64,000 nt of DNA from Escallonia rubra (lineage: Eukaryota > Streptophyta > Magnoliopsida > Escalloniales > Escalloniaceae): contig JAVXUO010001085.1 of NCBI GenBank assembly GCA_033065855.1, positions 1 through 64,000 of the forward strand, written 5' to 3'. The notes under the pieces were generated by a model. That model saw only the letters and a list, made by a program, of their open reading frames with translations, was not told where the DNA came from and made no database searches. Shown piece by piece: positions 33,725-47,500 of the stretch (its first letter is position 1; each line of letters starts with the position of its first letter). Made by a program: the position numbers and the translations under genes.

Positions 33725-36700
33725 TTAGAAACTCAAAAACTTATTCTCTTTCAAGTTTTCGATGGTGTCTTTGAGGCTCACCTCAAGAGGAATGAAATCA
33801 ATTCCCAGACCTTTTGCCCTTTCCTTGGACACCTGGTAGGGGGGAGATACAACGTTTTCCTCCTCACATCTGTCGTTGCAACCAAGACATACAGCTCTAC
33901 TCAGATGTCTATGATGTGGAAAAATCACAACAGAATACTTAAGTGCATCATATGGTTTTAAATTTTAATACAGGATCCTTGGAGCTCAAACCATCTTAGA
34001 AATGAGAGGGTAAACAAAATATCCCGTAAGGCCAAACGAAGAACTCTTAAAACGATAAACTAATTTCCTTGTACTTAGAGCTTAAATCATCCTTATAGGT
34101 TGTTTTCATATGATAAAACTGGCTTTTCAGTTGAAAGCTAGAATGTCATGTCCTACTTATTGACAAACAACTCATCCAGAAACTCTGCTGGTTGTGAATT
34201 ATGATGTAGTTCAGACGAGTGTAATAATTGAAACATGCATTCCTACTGCGGAGATTCTACAATCTACAGACTCAAATCGAAGAATAAGCATCTAGTAACA
34301 ATGCATACGAGTAGAAATATTTATCAACCGCCTTGACAAAGTAGGTAGGCTGGCTCTTAATTAAAATGGTAGCCATGTAGTGCAGAAGTTTGAGAGTAGC
34401 TTTCTATAAGATGAATATATTTCTAGAAAATCTTTGACATTGTGCTCTGATTACTCTATTTCCCAAGGCAACAAAAGGGCCTTTGGGATCAAGGTTAGGG
34501 AGCAAGCCACCTCAGAATTGTTGGATTTTGTTTTTGCCCCAACCAAAATGACCGATAGCAACGTGGTCCAGGAGCAGGGGTTAAGGCTGTGTACATCTAA
34601 CCTCATGCGCTGGACAGCCCTATTAGGAAGGTCTTGTTGCACTGTAGCATAGCTACCTATAATATTTATGATTGCCCCAGATAGTGTTGTATTCTGATTT
34701 TTAATACGTGTCTATGCTGAAAAATTAGTAACTATATTTCTAAAAAAATATGTTGATACGATGTCCGTTGATCATTTTTATTTGTTAGGAAACTTACTGT
34801 GCACCATGGTAACGATCCTAGCCCCTTGGTTTTTCCGTTTGTCTGATCATACAATTATATCAAATAGAACTAGATTGGAGGTAGATCAAATGACACAAAG
34901 TGTTTGCGAGTGTACTTTCTATTATGTGGTAGCAATAACGTGCATTTGCCAAATTTTTACGTTACTAACTATTTCCGTCGATGCAGTGATATGATAAATA
35001 CGTTGTAAAGCCTTAACACTTACTTTTCATGAAGGTTCAGAGCTGGAAAAAGCTTGCGTAGAATCTTTGGAGCCTCTGCAGAGTAAGTTGATGTCCCAAC
35101 TAAGCAGTATCTACCACTAGCCGAAGGAATCTCAAATGCTTTTATATGTGCACAAGCAACATCCCTAACGTCAACATTCATGTTGATTGCTTCGGGCAAG
35201 TGTTCCCCACCTGCATTATATAAAATTCAACTAATTGAATTCCAAGCATTTTTGAAGACGCATTAGAAAGAAAATATGGGTATTTCTGGTACAGAAGACC
35301 TGGATACATACATAGCAAGGTAATGTTTATATCCTGATTCAAGATCATTGTCACGGTAACTCTTAAATAAGCCATTTTCCAATCTTAATAAACACTGGGC
35401 TATCCAACTAAAGAGTGGCAGGTATACGTGCTTGAATAATATGATCACCATTGTGCGTGCATACTGTAGTACCATTATCCACATAAAACCCAACAAATGG
35501 CCATTGTTTAGTTTTTTGGGGTATGAAATCTTAGATATTGCATAAAAACTCATTTGTTGCAGAAGTGTACCGCTCTTTATGAGGTTGAGAATCTCCTCAG
35601 AAGTAAAATTGAGAGTTGGCTGTAAGCAAGGACCAAGTACAAATCCAGGATGTATAGTCACCAAGTCAATTCCATTTTCTTTTCCAAACTTCCAAGCTGC
35701 TTCTTCAGCCAAGGTTTTTGAAAGTGGATACCATGCCTGATATAATAAACTTCTTGATGTATCATCAAACCAAAAAGGAAGAAAAAAAATATAACAGAAA
35801 AGTTACACCGTCGAGCCTCACATCATGATGGTCCATTTTCTTACGCCTAACTAATAAGCACCCAAATCCATCCAAACAATGGATGAGATTTGTACTCGTG
35901 AACTGATATCAACACGTTTATACCCAGGAAATGGACTTTAAGAATCTCTGCGTCCATTGTCACGGTGACCAAATACCAATAACCATAATAGAACCGAACT
36001 ATTGGCATTTTGCCATAGACTGGAGGAGCAGAAGACAAGTTCTTCATTTTAAGTTTGCAACTTAGACCGATAAACAGCATAAGGATCTTAATTGGAACAT
36101 GAATGGTTTCTTTTCACGCTTAATTGAAAGTTGAAACATGGTTCTTGAATGTAACTATTAAAACCAGAATTTTTGTAAGCATATGCACACAGTATCTCAA
36201 AACAGATCCATACGGGATATAGGAAAGGGGATAGAAAATTTGTGGGATTTATAATGAGTACTGAAAAAAAAAAACACTGAACAGTTTCGCACCTCTGTTT
36301 TCTCACAGTATTCTGCATCTGAAAACCAGGTCTCATCAACTACAACATCGGGTCTCAGAGGTTTGCCATTCACTAGAACTGAAGCCATGGAAGATGTGAC
36401 AACCACTCTTTTGACAGATGTAACTTTTGCACATGATCTAAGAACATTCAGTGTTCCCTTCACCGCGGGGTCAATTAGCTGTGCCTGAAAATTAGGAAAC
36501 TAAGACCGGTAAGCAGCACTCTACTTGCAATTTTTCAATACAAAGATCACTTAAGGTAAAAAGTATTACACGAACATCAGAATAAAATAGTGCGTCTTGA
36601 AGTTCACAGGAAAAGTGTCCTTGCATTCCAGCACATTTAATGCTAATTAGTTTTTTCAGTAAAATGAAACAGGTCTCGACAATGCTTTCGCAACTATCTG

Positions 36701-38521
36701 GGTCAACTGCTCTTAGAATGTTGCAACTACAGGTGCTGTGAGAAGGTTGCAAGTACGAATCTTTTCTTTCTTCTTGTTCATTAGATCGAAGACATATAAA
36801 AAACGGTGAACGTGTGAACAAATATAACTAAATAGAAAGGAAAAAAAAAAAAGATAGAACCAAATGCTTTATGAAATCGGAAGTATCTTCTAGTTGTCAC
36901 ATATGCTTTTTAAGTTTTCATGTAAGAATCCAACTTCCTTTTCAACTAGATCATCAAACCATTTTAACCTTCCATTAATTTTCTTTTTCTATATTTCAAG
37001 GAATGACAAGCTTAAGACCTTCACTCTGCTCCTTAGTTTTGTGATAAATGTGCGTAAGACGAACAGAGAAGGCAACTCAGATTGAAATCGACTTGACAAT
37101 GCGCCATGTAACGGGACTTGAGAATCCTTTCCACCACGGCTGCGTCTAGATTCCAAGTGTCTCTTAGTTTCCACCAAACTCTTTCAAAGCAGATTCGAAA
37201 TGAAGCAGATGACCCAAAAACCACCAGAACTGAGAGGAGAGAAGGACTTGCTCTTGGTTATGAACTGATGGTGTTGAAAGAGAAGAGCTGCGATGGACTC
37301 AACGGTCTTGATGGGAATTGATGCGGTGATTATTGGTGGTTGATGGTGTGCAGAGGAAAGAGAATTTGAACAAAGAGGCGGAGACGCACTTATTCAAGGC
37401 ACACTGAACTTGTTGCAAAATTTTGTAACGTACTATCTACTTTTCGCCACTATACTTTCAACCATCCACCATCTTCGTTTGACTGAGATGCATTCATTCA
37501 CCAACGAGTTGGTGCCTAAATTACGCCCAAGAAGTAGAATTCGTCGCATATGAATAAATGAGGGACCTGTCTTTTGATGATGTCATAATTGAATGAGCAA
37601 AACCACAGATAACCACAAAACCAGCAAGCTCAGGAGCGACCATAATGTAGAACCAAAATATGGGACACCAGCACATTTGTTACGTTGGTTTCAGGTGTAT
37701 GGTGCACATTTTAAGGTGTAGGGTGCATATCCATTTCATTTACTTTCTTATTGTCAGAAGTACTGTTTAGCAAGTGAAAAAGGCCTGGTAACAAGAAGAG
37801 CACTCGACCTACCAAAATAATGATATGGACAAAGGACACAATGAGAATGTAGGAAAGACCTGCGGGTCAGTGACTGAAACGAAAACAGGAGAGGCTGTAT
37901 GAAAGACACCATCACAACCATGAATCACGGAGTCAAAAGATTCTTCCTCAAGTAAGTTGGCTTCAAACAAATGTAGTCTTTCTTTAGCTCCATCAAGTGC
38001 AAGTAGGTGTTCTGTCTTCTTTGGATCATCTGTAGCATTCATTAGCAGAAACGTAACAATTGTAAGAATGGTTTGCTACATAATTATGCATGGGAAAAGT
38101 TACAGAGAACTGTAGCATGAATAAAACTGCTGGCATCTTGGCTAGCCAATCTGTGCTGAACTCAGTTTGCTCAATAGCAACTCAAAAGTACAAAGTAAAC
38201 AAAAATTCAAGAAGTGGGTGTCTCTAACTTTGGGAATTGCACTCAGAATTTTGATTAAACTTAAACGAACACCGGAGCAAAATGGCACGAAGCAGACAAA
38301 GTAGAATTTTAACATGGAAATCAGACCCAGAACTTGCAACAAAAAAAAAAACATATGATTAGATCAATGAAATGACAGGGAAGAAGAAGTTAGGTATACT
38401 GACTGAGGCTGCGAACGGTGGCTTTGACGGCGTAACCACGGTGGAGCAACAGCTTAACCAGCCATGATGCTATGTAGCCAGAGGCCCCTGTCACGCACAC
38501 CACCTTCCCTGCTCCACTCAT
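33725..38521 (-). CDS. Reductase B: cinnamoyl-CoA / phenylacetaldehyde reductase-like (SDR)
   Basis: Tandem paralog of A, with six minus-strand exons of identical sizes: 38521-38404, 38029-37860, 36484-36293, 35736-35571, 35210-35024 and 33869-33725. The total is 978 nt, or 325 aa, with no frame break. It keeps VTGASGYIA (10-18), R37-x5-K43, VVVTSSMAS and Y163-PLS-K167. Proline directly after the catalytic Tyr is unusual. Exon 5 opens [19 protein letters not shown], unlike A and D, which have [12 protein letters not shown], so the substrate-pocket side may differ. The C-terminus is KFLSF. Intron 4 is only 360 nt, because about 1.1 kb present in D is missing. The ATG is the first in the reading frame and precedes the Rossmann loop as in A. 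Its promoter has an altered TATA-like site. Probably a working gene, but its expression is uncertain. Confidence 0.92.
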
Positions 38522-38588
38522 CTCTTTCTCGCTCTGTCTCGCTCTCTCTAGCTCCCGGTCTGTCTCGTATGGTAGTGCAGAGGGTGTG

Positions 38589-38595
38589 CTTTCAT
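38589..38595 (-). promoter_or_regulatory. Degenerate TATA-like site of reductase B
   Basis: At the place where gene C has TATATAA, the minus strand here reads TATGAAA, about 70 nt upstream of the ATG. The flanking bases are conserved (AACTCTA before and GCACACCCTCTGCAC after). That this lowers transcription of B is inference. Confidence 0.5.
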
Positions 38596-39879
38596 AGAGT
38601 TTGACTTGGCCTTGATCTCATCCCTGATGACTATTGGAGCAAGCCCGCAACGACTAGTAGTAGCTTTGGAAATTTTGATCTCACGCATGACTAGTAGTAG
38701 CTTTGAAAAATTTGAGCAAGCCAGCAAGGACCTGTAGTAGAAGATTCGGAAATTTTTGAGGAAAAAGGAAAAGTGAATATTCATACAGATCACGTGCTTT
38801 ACACTTTATATAGTATTTTAAAATAAAAATATTATGAACTTTGGTAAAAAATACGATTAAAATTAATCATATGACTATTATAAGTAAACTATAATAATAA
38901 ATTAGTCGTTAACTGCTAATCAAAGACTCGGAATATGAAAAGTTAATTGCGCAAATATGGTCTTACTTTCAAACTCGAATATTTCACGCCAATTATCACC
39001 AATACTTTTACTATTTATCATACTTATTTCTTTCGTTACATCAAGTTGCCACAAAAGAGAAAATTGATTGTTTCATATTATATCTTATCATCGAAGATAC
39101 ACTGATATAGTAATTAGTCTCAAACATCTTATACTAATATCTAACTCTCACGAAATACTACAAGATTGACTGTACAGTAATAAAAGTGAAGAAAATGTTT
39201 AGAGATAATTAATGTCATTGAAGTTGACCAGTTTCCAGTAATATGTTTTGATGACACATATATATAAGTTTAGGAAGTGAAACTGAGAAGAAGTTTGAAT
39301 TATAATTATTGATATTAATGAAAGTTCAAAAATTAACCTGTAAAGGATTGTCAAAAGTAAATTGTCTAGCGGAAGAAGTTATGACTGTAAAAAAATTTGT
39401 AAGACGAAATGCGTTTGGAGCTTAAACGTTGCATCTTTAAAACCAAGAATCGAAAGTTATGACTATAATAAAGTGTATAAGACGGCGAAATGCGTTAGGA
39501 GCTTAAATGTTACGTCTTTAAAATCAAGAATTAATCAAGTGAACTCAAGTGATCTCGCAGGACACGTATAGAAACTAACTACTTAAGCAACAAATTAGTA
39601 GCATTAAAAGTTCATTAGCAATGAGTGTGAGAAAAAAAAATCACACTTAGTGGCTTTTCATCTTAAGTAGGCAATACAAAATTTCTTAATTTGAGCAACA
39701 CAGTGAGATATAAGAAATATTTTATAGCACAATGTGCAGCAAAAGTAGAACATACATTATACATAAAGCGAGTTCATTAATGAGTTTGATGTCAGACTTG
39801 CTTTGCAAAACTGTAAACCTAGATAACTGAGACTTTGCATAAAAAAAAATCGAAAAAACAAATAGTAAGTAAAAGGGAA

Positions 39880-40190
39880 AATCAAAGAGTTTTTTTCCTA
39901 ATTAATACTTAATTACCAATATACATCATTTTGAAACGTATTTACCAGCATACCACACTTTTAGAAATCGCTGTTTGAAACCACGTTTTCAAGGTAGAAA
40001 TCGCTGTTTCTACTTTAAGGTAAAAATCAAGTAGAAATCACTGTTTGAAACAGCGATTTCTACCTTAAAAATCGTGGTTTCAAACAGCGATTTCCAAAAG
40101 TGTGGTATGCGGGTAAATAAGTTTCAAAATGGTGTATATTGGTAATTAAGTATTAAATATGTATTATTAATTAAGGAAAAAACTCTGATT
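39880..40190. mobile_element. Fold-back element with about 130-bp inverted arms
   Basis: The left arm, from about 39880, and the right arm, ending about 40190, are inverted copies. They share AATCA(A)AGAGTTTTTTCC at the tips, then ACTTAATTACCAATATACA, CATTTTGAAAC and GCATACCACACTTTT, then AAATCGCTGTTTGAAACCACG. The centre alternates CGCTGTTTC and GAAACAGCG hairpins. Unit C lacks the element: sequence before GATTAATTGTCAACCACG (about 50972) is uninterrupted. This is a small fold-back MITE whose inner words link it to 1150-1460 and 1905-2170. Confidence 0.8.
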
Positions 40191-40859
40191 AATTGTCAAC
40201 CACGAGGCAAAATTTTAATAACCGCATGTGCTTTTCTTCTCTGCGCACGAACCAAAATCCATGCCGAAATTAAACCATCTTAACTTGGGCGCAAATAATT
40301 CTTGACCTTTTACAATTGAATTTGAGAAAATATGAGAAAAAGGTACCGTACATGTTTAATTAATTTCAATTGCGCATGCTTTGTGTTTGTCCAAAAGCTT
40401 GTCGTTTTAAAGAAGCTCCTAGGGGTAACTTGTTATTTCTTACGTCAATGTCTTTAGCTTCAATCATGTTTTCAGAAGTTTTCATATTTTTTATTTTTAA
40501 AGAAGTTTACTTTCGGCAACCAAGGATGATGCACTAATAAGAAAAATGGCCATGGACAAATTGTTTGACAATTCACAAATTTTAACATCCTATATAAAGA
40601 ATGATATGAACACACGAAACACCCAATGGTACATATAAAGGAAAAAAAATTCCTATTCCCAACCTACTTTGGTCGCACCCAAGTGCCCACTTGGGGTCCC
40701 GTTTTGCATGACACGTCACATATTCAACGGTCAATTTTTCAACGCTTTCAACAGGTCAAAATGCGCACGCTCAAGTCACTTGCATTTTTCATTGACTTTT
40801 CGCGACAATTCATGACTAAATTTATTTTTGTCGCCAACGTAGCGACTTTGGTGCCACCA

Positions 40860-42980
40860 ACACTTGCACTGCAAGAACTCTGTTTTCCACGTTCTTGTTT
40901 TGTTTATGAATTTCCGAACACATTTGATTGTACTCTTTATACTTCAATATTTAACTAGTTTGACCTGTAAAACGAATTTAACTATTCGTGATTGGTTTGT
41001 GTTTGCCTCATCGAAAATTTGTTTGAGATCAAACTTGAACATTTTTTGAAACTCATTACCTTATTTAAGCTCAACTCGAAGAATTTTTTTTTTAATTCTT
41101 AGCCATTACTTAAAGCTCGATAACTACAGGTGCGCAATCCTAAGCTCAATTCAGCACGACTCATCTGTGGTTCTAAAATGAAGGAATGAGTTTTATGTTT
41201 GAGCATTGATATTATTTTTATAGTGTAGTTTATCTTAAAACTAACTGCCACGAATGAAGAACTCATCGGAGGAATCCAATTCTTTTTTATTATCTCTTGT
41301 TTTTGTTGGTTGGATTTGGAATCATTTTCTTTGTTTAATGATTTATGAGATGTTTGTAGTCTTTCTAAGCGACTCCATTCACAAGCACAAGCTTAGAAAT
41401 TTTAGGACAAATCCAACAATTCAAAAAGTAGCTGAATATTTAGAATAAGAAAAGGAGGAGGTTACACCAAATACGACCCACAAAAAACAAGTATGCTCAG
41501 TAAGCGTAAAGTAGAATAAGAAAAGGAGGAGGTTACACCAAATACGACCGATAGAAAACAAGAATGCTCAGTAAGCGTAAAGAGCAATCCAGCAAATGCA
41601 GAATCATTGTCTTTAAAAGTTGGTGAGTGGGATTTTATAGTCCGCAACAGCAATCCAGAATCATGGGAGTTTGCTCTATTTTGCTTGTACCGCCCGTGTC
41701 GTTTCGTTTGTGTGGGCACCGTGTTCATATGGCTTCTTGCCCATTTGTTGAAAAGTTTTTGAGTTTATATGGCTATATTAATATTATGGCATGTACTTCT
41801 CTCTTTCATCCCAATGCTTCATTACTAAGAAAGGACTTCATTGAAGTGATTCAGTTGACTATCACGTTGACCAAATTAGTTTCATCAAAATTAGCTTGTT
41901 AATTGATGCTCTTATACGGTTATATCTCATCTTCATTATCATATTATTTCACCATCTTACTTACTTATGCTCATTCTTTATCGTAGTATTCTACCAGCTT
42001 ATTCATTGCTATATTACTTACGATACTTGTTATAACGCAGTTTTATTAGGGAAAAAAAGTTGAATGCATGAGTTGCCAAATAAAGGCAATCGAAATAGCA
42101 TTTGCCTAATAAAAATTAAAATTGCTTTTGTCAAAAGAACAGACGGAATTTAAATTACGAGCTTAAAAAAAACGAGAGGTGATAAATCATTTATGTTTAA
42201 TTTTTGCCTCTCATTTTATTTCGAATTTATCCGAAATACCATCGAACTCGCAACCTCTATATATCTATATACAACGTTTAGGGTCACAAGCAATGCTCAT
42301 GCAAACACAAATTACGATTTTGCAAGTAATAAGTGTGGAATCCATGAAAAGTATGAAAAAAAATAACAGAGACAGATAGTAAGATGATTGAGAAAAGGAG
42401 TTACGAAAGAGAGGTGAATAGCAAAGATAACGAGTAAATTTATGTTAAAAAATGAAATAAAAGGGTACACAAGCGTGACAACTTCCTTTATCTCACTCAA
42501 GGGTTTACTCTCTGCCTGGGCATTTTTTCCCGTATTTAGATTCCAACATGTAATTAATTTCTCTAATCATCTTATCATTTTTTTTTCAACTTTCTAGTAG
42601 TTATTATGTTTCACTTGCATCACATACACAAGCCCTCTTTTGGTAAGCAGAAAATAACATAAATTAAAGAGAGGATTAATGTTAATTTCTTTTCGAATCG
42701 ATTTTTGTTTCGCTAGAAAGAATTAATTCTTTTGTCAAGATGTTGGCCCTGACAATTCTTAAGAAACCCCAAGTAGGGTTAGAAAATTAGGAATCACTTA
42801 ACGATAAGTGATGCTTTGATTGATCATACGTGGTCAGATTTGTACTAATTTTGTTGATCATCTATACCGTTCCCGGCAGTTGTTACGGATTCCACTTGAA
42901 ATCAATTAGAATAGCATAATTCATAACGACATGACTTTCTTCATCTTCCGTGTAATAATGCATTACTTGGCAATATAGAA
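40860..42980. other. Second copy of the 27645-29735 block
   Basis: Highly similar to the DNA upstream of NLE fragment 1, with small indels. One is a short tandem duplication at 41450-41580, where the word GAATAAGAAAAGGAGGAGGTTACACC appears twice in part. No gene is supported. Confidence 0.75.
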
Positions 42981-43437
42981 GCATCACAGGAAGGAAAGAG
43001 GGATTCAAATCTTGTAACGGTGGCAGTGCTCGTTGTCAAAATAAATACCATTTGAAATAGGCTTTTTCCTTTTAGCTAGTTTATTTGTCTTGCATCCTTA
43101 ATTTATGCATCACCTCGTGAGCTTCGGAGTTCCCTGCCCCACCCTCCCCCCTTTGTCCAATGTAAAACGCCTGTCATTAACTTCTGCTTTGAAACTTGCT
43201 GTCTAGGTATGGGATATCCGGACACAAAAATTGAGGAAGAGCTTCTGGGTCATGCAGATGAGGTACTTGACGCTCTAGAAAGACCACTAAGTCCATTATG
43301 TATCTCATGTAGAGGTGAGAACTAATCCTTGGGTACTTCCTCCATTTCTTGAAGGTTTTTGCTGTAGATTGGAGTCTAGATTGGGAGAAGGTGGCATCCG
43401 GTGGTACATGTGATTGGAGTTCTAAAGTTGTGGATGA
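42962..43437 (+). pseudogene. NLE 3' fragment 2 (exons 12-13), decayed
   Basis: Begins like fragment 1 (GGCAATATAGAAGCATCACAG) but jumps at about 43028 from intron 8 sequence directly into intron 11 sequence (GCTCGTTGTCAAAATAAATA). Exons 9-11 are therefore deleted. The exon 12 equivalent (43207-43262) has lost one base, shifting the frame. The exon 13 equivalent (43355 to about 43437) has a small rearrangement after GGTGGTA and lost the original stop. It cannot encode any NLE function. Confidence 0.92.
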
Positions 43438-44573
43438 ATTGCGAAGGAAGGTACATGTGATGAAAACACACGGCAACTGTATATGATGCTGAAAGACAGG
43501 TACGTCAAGAAGAATGTTAAGATGAGGGCAAGTGTATACGGAGCTGATCTCTTGGCGGTTTAGCGAGGGAAAATTTGCATGGAGCTGATTTTCCGAGATA
43601 TTGGGCAATTGGTTCTGACCGTCTGCAAATTTAGCGGTCAGATCACTGGTCGATGTAATCTAGATATAATGGGCTGTGTTAGGTGCGAGTCCACATCTGT
43701 AATGCATAAAACATCATTAGCAATGAGAGTTTTGCTCATCTGCGCAATCTTTGTTTTGGCTCTTCTGTTTAGGCTCTTTCTATTAGACATCCCAAGCTGG
43801 TTATACTTGACATAAAAGTGTAGCATTACAGGGTACGAACAACGAAAGAATGTCGAAACCAACATTGTTTCATTGGCTTCTGTAGACCGTAATGCTACAA
43901 TTTTCCTGTTCTTGCATTGTATTTCGCATCCGATAATTGAAACCAAAGCTGTTTTGTAGCATTTTGCTAGCGTTTAAGGGTATACCTTAAGAATATTGGA
44001 ACTGACGATGTAATGTCGTTTAAGTGATTAATATGATTAGAGGCGCACCAACTCAATTTTGGTGTCGAGTAAAATCAAATAATGAAACAATCTTTCTCCA
44101 AACCCTAAATGAAGCTCTTTTAGGTGACACATCATGATTGCAAGTGTCTTTAATTTTTAATGTAAGAAGCTAAACAGCGGCACTAAGTGACCAACTTTTA
44201 TATTATTATTTTTAGTACGCTGCATGTTGGATAGATTAAGTGCTTTAAACTTCTAGATCCATCTGCTTCACATAAAATACCCCTTCCCTACACTCTGAAT
44301 TTCAGGTCACTTGCTAAAAGTCCATTCATGCAGAGTTGGCCATTAAACCAGGTTGCATGGTTACTTATCCAGGTGTTAGGATTATAGAAATGCAGGTTAA
44401 AGTATCAGATAAAATATCTTGATTATGAAACTTGTAACAAGAAGGGTACAACCGACTCATGCAGTACTTCTAGTCAAATTTCGAGACATACAGAGGTGAA
44501 ACTGTACGTACTTATTCATCAACATACAAATTTGCATTACTTGGTAAATGATATTGTTCCCAAGAGATAGAAT
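43438..44573. other. Spacer between NLE fragment 2 and reductase C
   Basis: Homolog of 32597-33724, very similar to it. No gene is seen beyond the expected 3' untranslated region of reductase C. Confidence 0.75.
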
Positions 44574-47500
44574 TTAGAAACTCAAAAACTTCTTTTCTTT
44601 GAAGTTTTCGATGGTGTCTTTGAGGCTCACCTCAAGAGGAATGAAATCAATTCCCAGACCTTTTGCCCTTTCATTGGACACCTGGGAGGGGGGAGATACA
44701 CGGTTTTCCTCCTCACATCTGTCATTTCAACCAAGACATACAGCTCTACTCAGATGTCAACGATGTGGAAAAATCACAACAGAATACTTAAGTGCATCAT
44801 ATGGTTTTAATACAGGATCCTTGGAGCTCAAACCAGCTTAGAAATGAGAGGGTAAACAAAATATCCCGTAAGGCCAAACGAAGAACTCTTAAAACGATAA
44901 ACTAATTTCATTGTACTTAGAGCTTAAATCTTCCTTATAGGTTGTTTTCATATGATAAAACTGGCTTTTTAGTTGAAAGCTAGAATGTCATGTCCTACTT
45001 ATTGACAAACAACTCATCCTGAAACTTTGCTGGTTGTGAATATTATGATGTAGTTCAGACGAGTGTAATAATTGAAACATGCATTCCCACTGCAAAGATT
45101 CTACAATCTACAGACTCAAATTGAAGAATAAGCATTTAGTAACAATGCATACGAGTAGAAATCCTTATCAACTGCCTTGACAAAGTAGGTAGGCTGGCTC
45201 TTAATTAAATGGTAGTCATGTAGTGCAGAAGTTTGAGAGTAGCTTTCTATAAGATGGATATATTTCTAGAAAATCTTTGACCTTGTGCTCTGGGATCAAG
45301 GTTAGGTAGCAAGCCACCTCAGAATTATTGGATTTTGTTTTTGCCCCAACCAAAATGACCGATAGCAACGTGGTCCAGGAGCTGGGGTTAAGGCTGTGTA
45401 CATCTAACCCTCATTGGCAGGGGCCTAATGCGCTGGGCAGCCCTATTAGGAAGGACGTGCTGCACTGTAGCAAAGCTGCCTATGGCTATAACATTTATGA
45501 CTGCCCCAGATAGCGTTGCAATCTGATTTTTACTATGTGTCTATGCTGAAAAATTAGTGACTATATTTCTAGAAAATCTGTTGACATGATGTCCGTTGAT
45601 CACTTTTATTTGTTAGAAAACTTATTGTGCACCATGGTAACGGTCCTAGCCCCTTGGGTTTTCCGTTTGTCTGATCATACAATTATATCAAATAGAAGTA
45701 GATTGGAGGCAGATCAAATGACACAAAGTGTTTGTGAGTGTACTTTGTATTAAGTGGCAGCAATAATGTGCATTTGCCAACTTTTTACGTTACTAACTAT
45801 TTCCGTCGATGCAGTGATATGATAAATACGTTGTAAAGCCTTAACACATACTTTTCAGGAAGGTTCAGAGCTGGATAAAGCTTGCGTATAATCTTTAGAA
45901 ACTCTGCAGAGTAAGTTGATGTCCCAACTAAGCAGTATCTGCCACTAGCTGAATGTATCTCAAATGCTTTGATATGTGCACAACCAACATCCCTAATATC
46001 AACATTCATGTTGATTCCTTCGGGTAAGTGTTCCCCACCTGCATCATATAAAATTCAACTAATTGAATTCCAAGCATTTTTTAAGACGCATTAGAGAGAA
46101 AATATGGGTACTTTTGGTACAAAAGACCTGGATACATACATAGCAAGGTAATGTTTATATCCTGATTTAAGATCATTGTCACGGTAACTCTTAAATAAGC
46201 CATTTTCCAATCTTAATAAACAGTGGGCTATCCAACTAAAGAGTGGCAGGTGTACGTGCTTGAATAATATGATCATCATTGTGCGTGCATACTGTAGTAC
46301 CATTATCCACATAAAACCCAACAAATGGCCATTGTTTAGTTTTTTGGGGTATGACATCTTAGATATTGCATAAAAACTCATTTGTTGCAGAAGCGTACCG
46401 CTTTTTATGAGATTGAGAACCTCCTCAGAACTTAAATTGAGAGTTGGCTGTAAGAAAGGACCAAGTACAAATCCAGGATGTATAGTCACCAAGTCAATTC
46501 CATTTTCTTTTCCAAACTTCCAAGCTGCTTCTTCAGCCAAGGTTTTTGAAAGTGCATACCATGCCTGATATAATAAACGTCCTGAGGTATCATCAAATCA
46601 AAAAGGAAGAAAAGGCTATAACAGAAAAACTATATACCGTCAAGCCTAAGTTCATAAATTGATGATTTGTACTAGTAAATTGATCTCAATACGTATTTAC
46701 CCGGGAAGTGGACTTCAAGAATCTCTGCGTCCATTGTCATGGTGACCAAATACCAAAAATAATTAACCGAACTATTGGCATTTTGCCATAGACCGGAGGG
46801 GCAGAAGACAAGTTCCTCATTTTAAGTTTGCAACTTAGACTGATAAACAGCATAAGGATCTTAATTGGAACATGAATGGTGTCTTTTCACGCTTAATTGA
46901 AACAGATCCATACGGGATATAGGAAAGGGAATAGAAAGTTTGAGGGATTTATAATGAGTATTGGAAAAAAAAAACACTAAACAGTTTCGCACCTCCGTTT
47001 TCTCACAGTATTCTGCATCTGAAAACCAGGTCTCATCAACTACAACATCGGGTCTCAGAGGTTTGCCATTCGTTAGAACTGAAGCCATGGAAGATGTGAC
47101 AACCACTCTTTTGACAGATGCAACTTTTGCACATGATCTAAGAACATTCAGTGTTCCCTTCACCGCGGGGTCAATTAGTTGTGCCTGAAAATTAGGAAAC
47201 TAAGACCGGTAAGCAGCACTCTACTTGCAATTTTTCAATACAAAGATCACTTAAGGTAAAAAGTATTACACGAACATCAGAATAAAATAGTGCGTCTTAG
47301 AATGTTGCAACTACAGGTGCTGTGAGAAGGTTGCAAGTACGAGTCTTTTCTTTCTTCTTGTTCATTAGATCGAAGACATATAAAAAGCGGTGAACGTGCG
47401 AACAAATATAACTAAAACTCATAGGTCAAAGTAGAGAATGACAACCGTTGTGTCTCTTTCATTTTACTTTAAAAAAAATGACGATTTGAAAACCAAGTTA

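Larger units (their letters stand above)
38522..40859. other. Upstream region of reductase B, AT-rich
   Basis: Contains the B promoter, then AT-rich DNA with no gene. It is homologous to 49219-51640 upstream of C, apart from a fold-back element here and a hAT MITE there. Bases 39230-39560 contain words such as GAAACTGAGAAGAAGTTTGA and TGTAAGACGAAATGCG that appear twice in unit C (50355-50640 and 50740-50960). Confidence 0.7.

Noticed and set aside
35263-35712. 149-codon frame starting with the reductase exon 4
   Set aside because: It is exon 4 of reductase B read through its donor site into intron 4. Spliced exons give the correct family protein. The same applies to 46091-46540 in C and to 63530-63910 in D.
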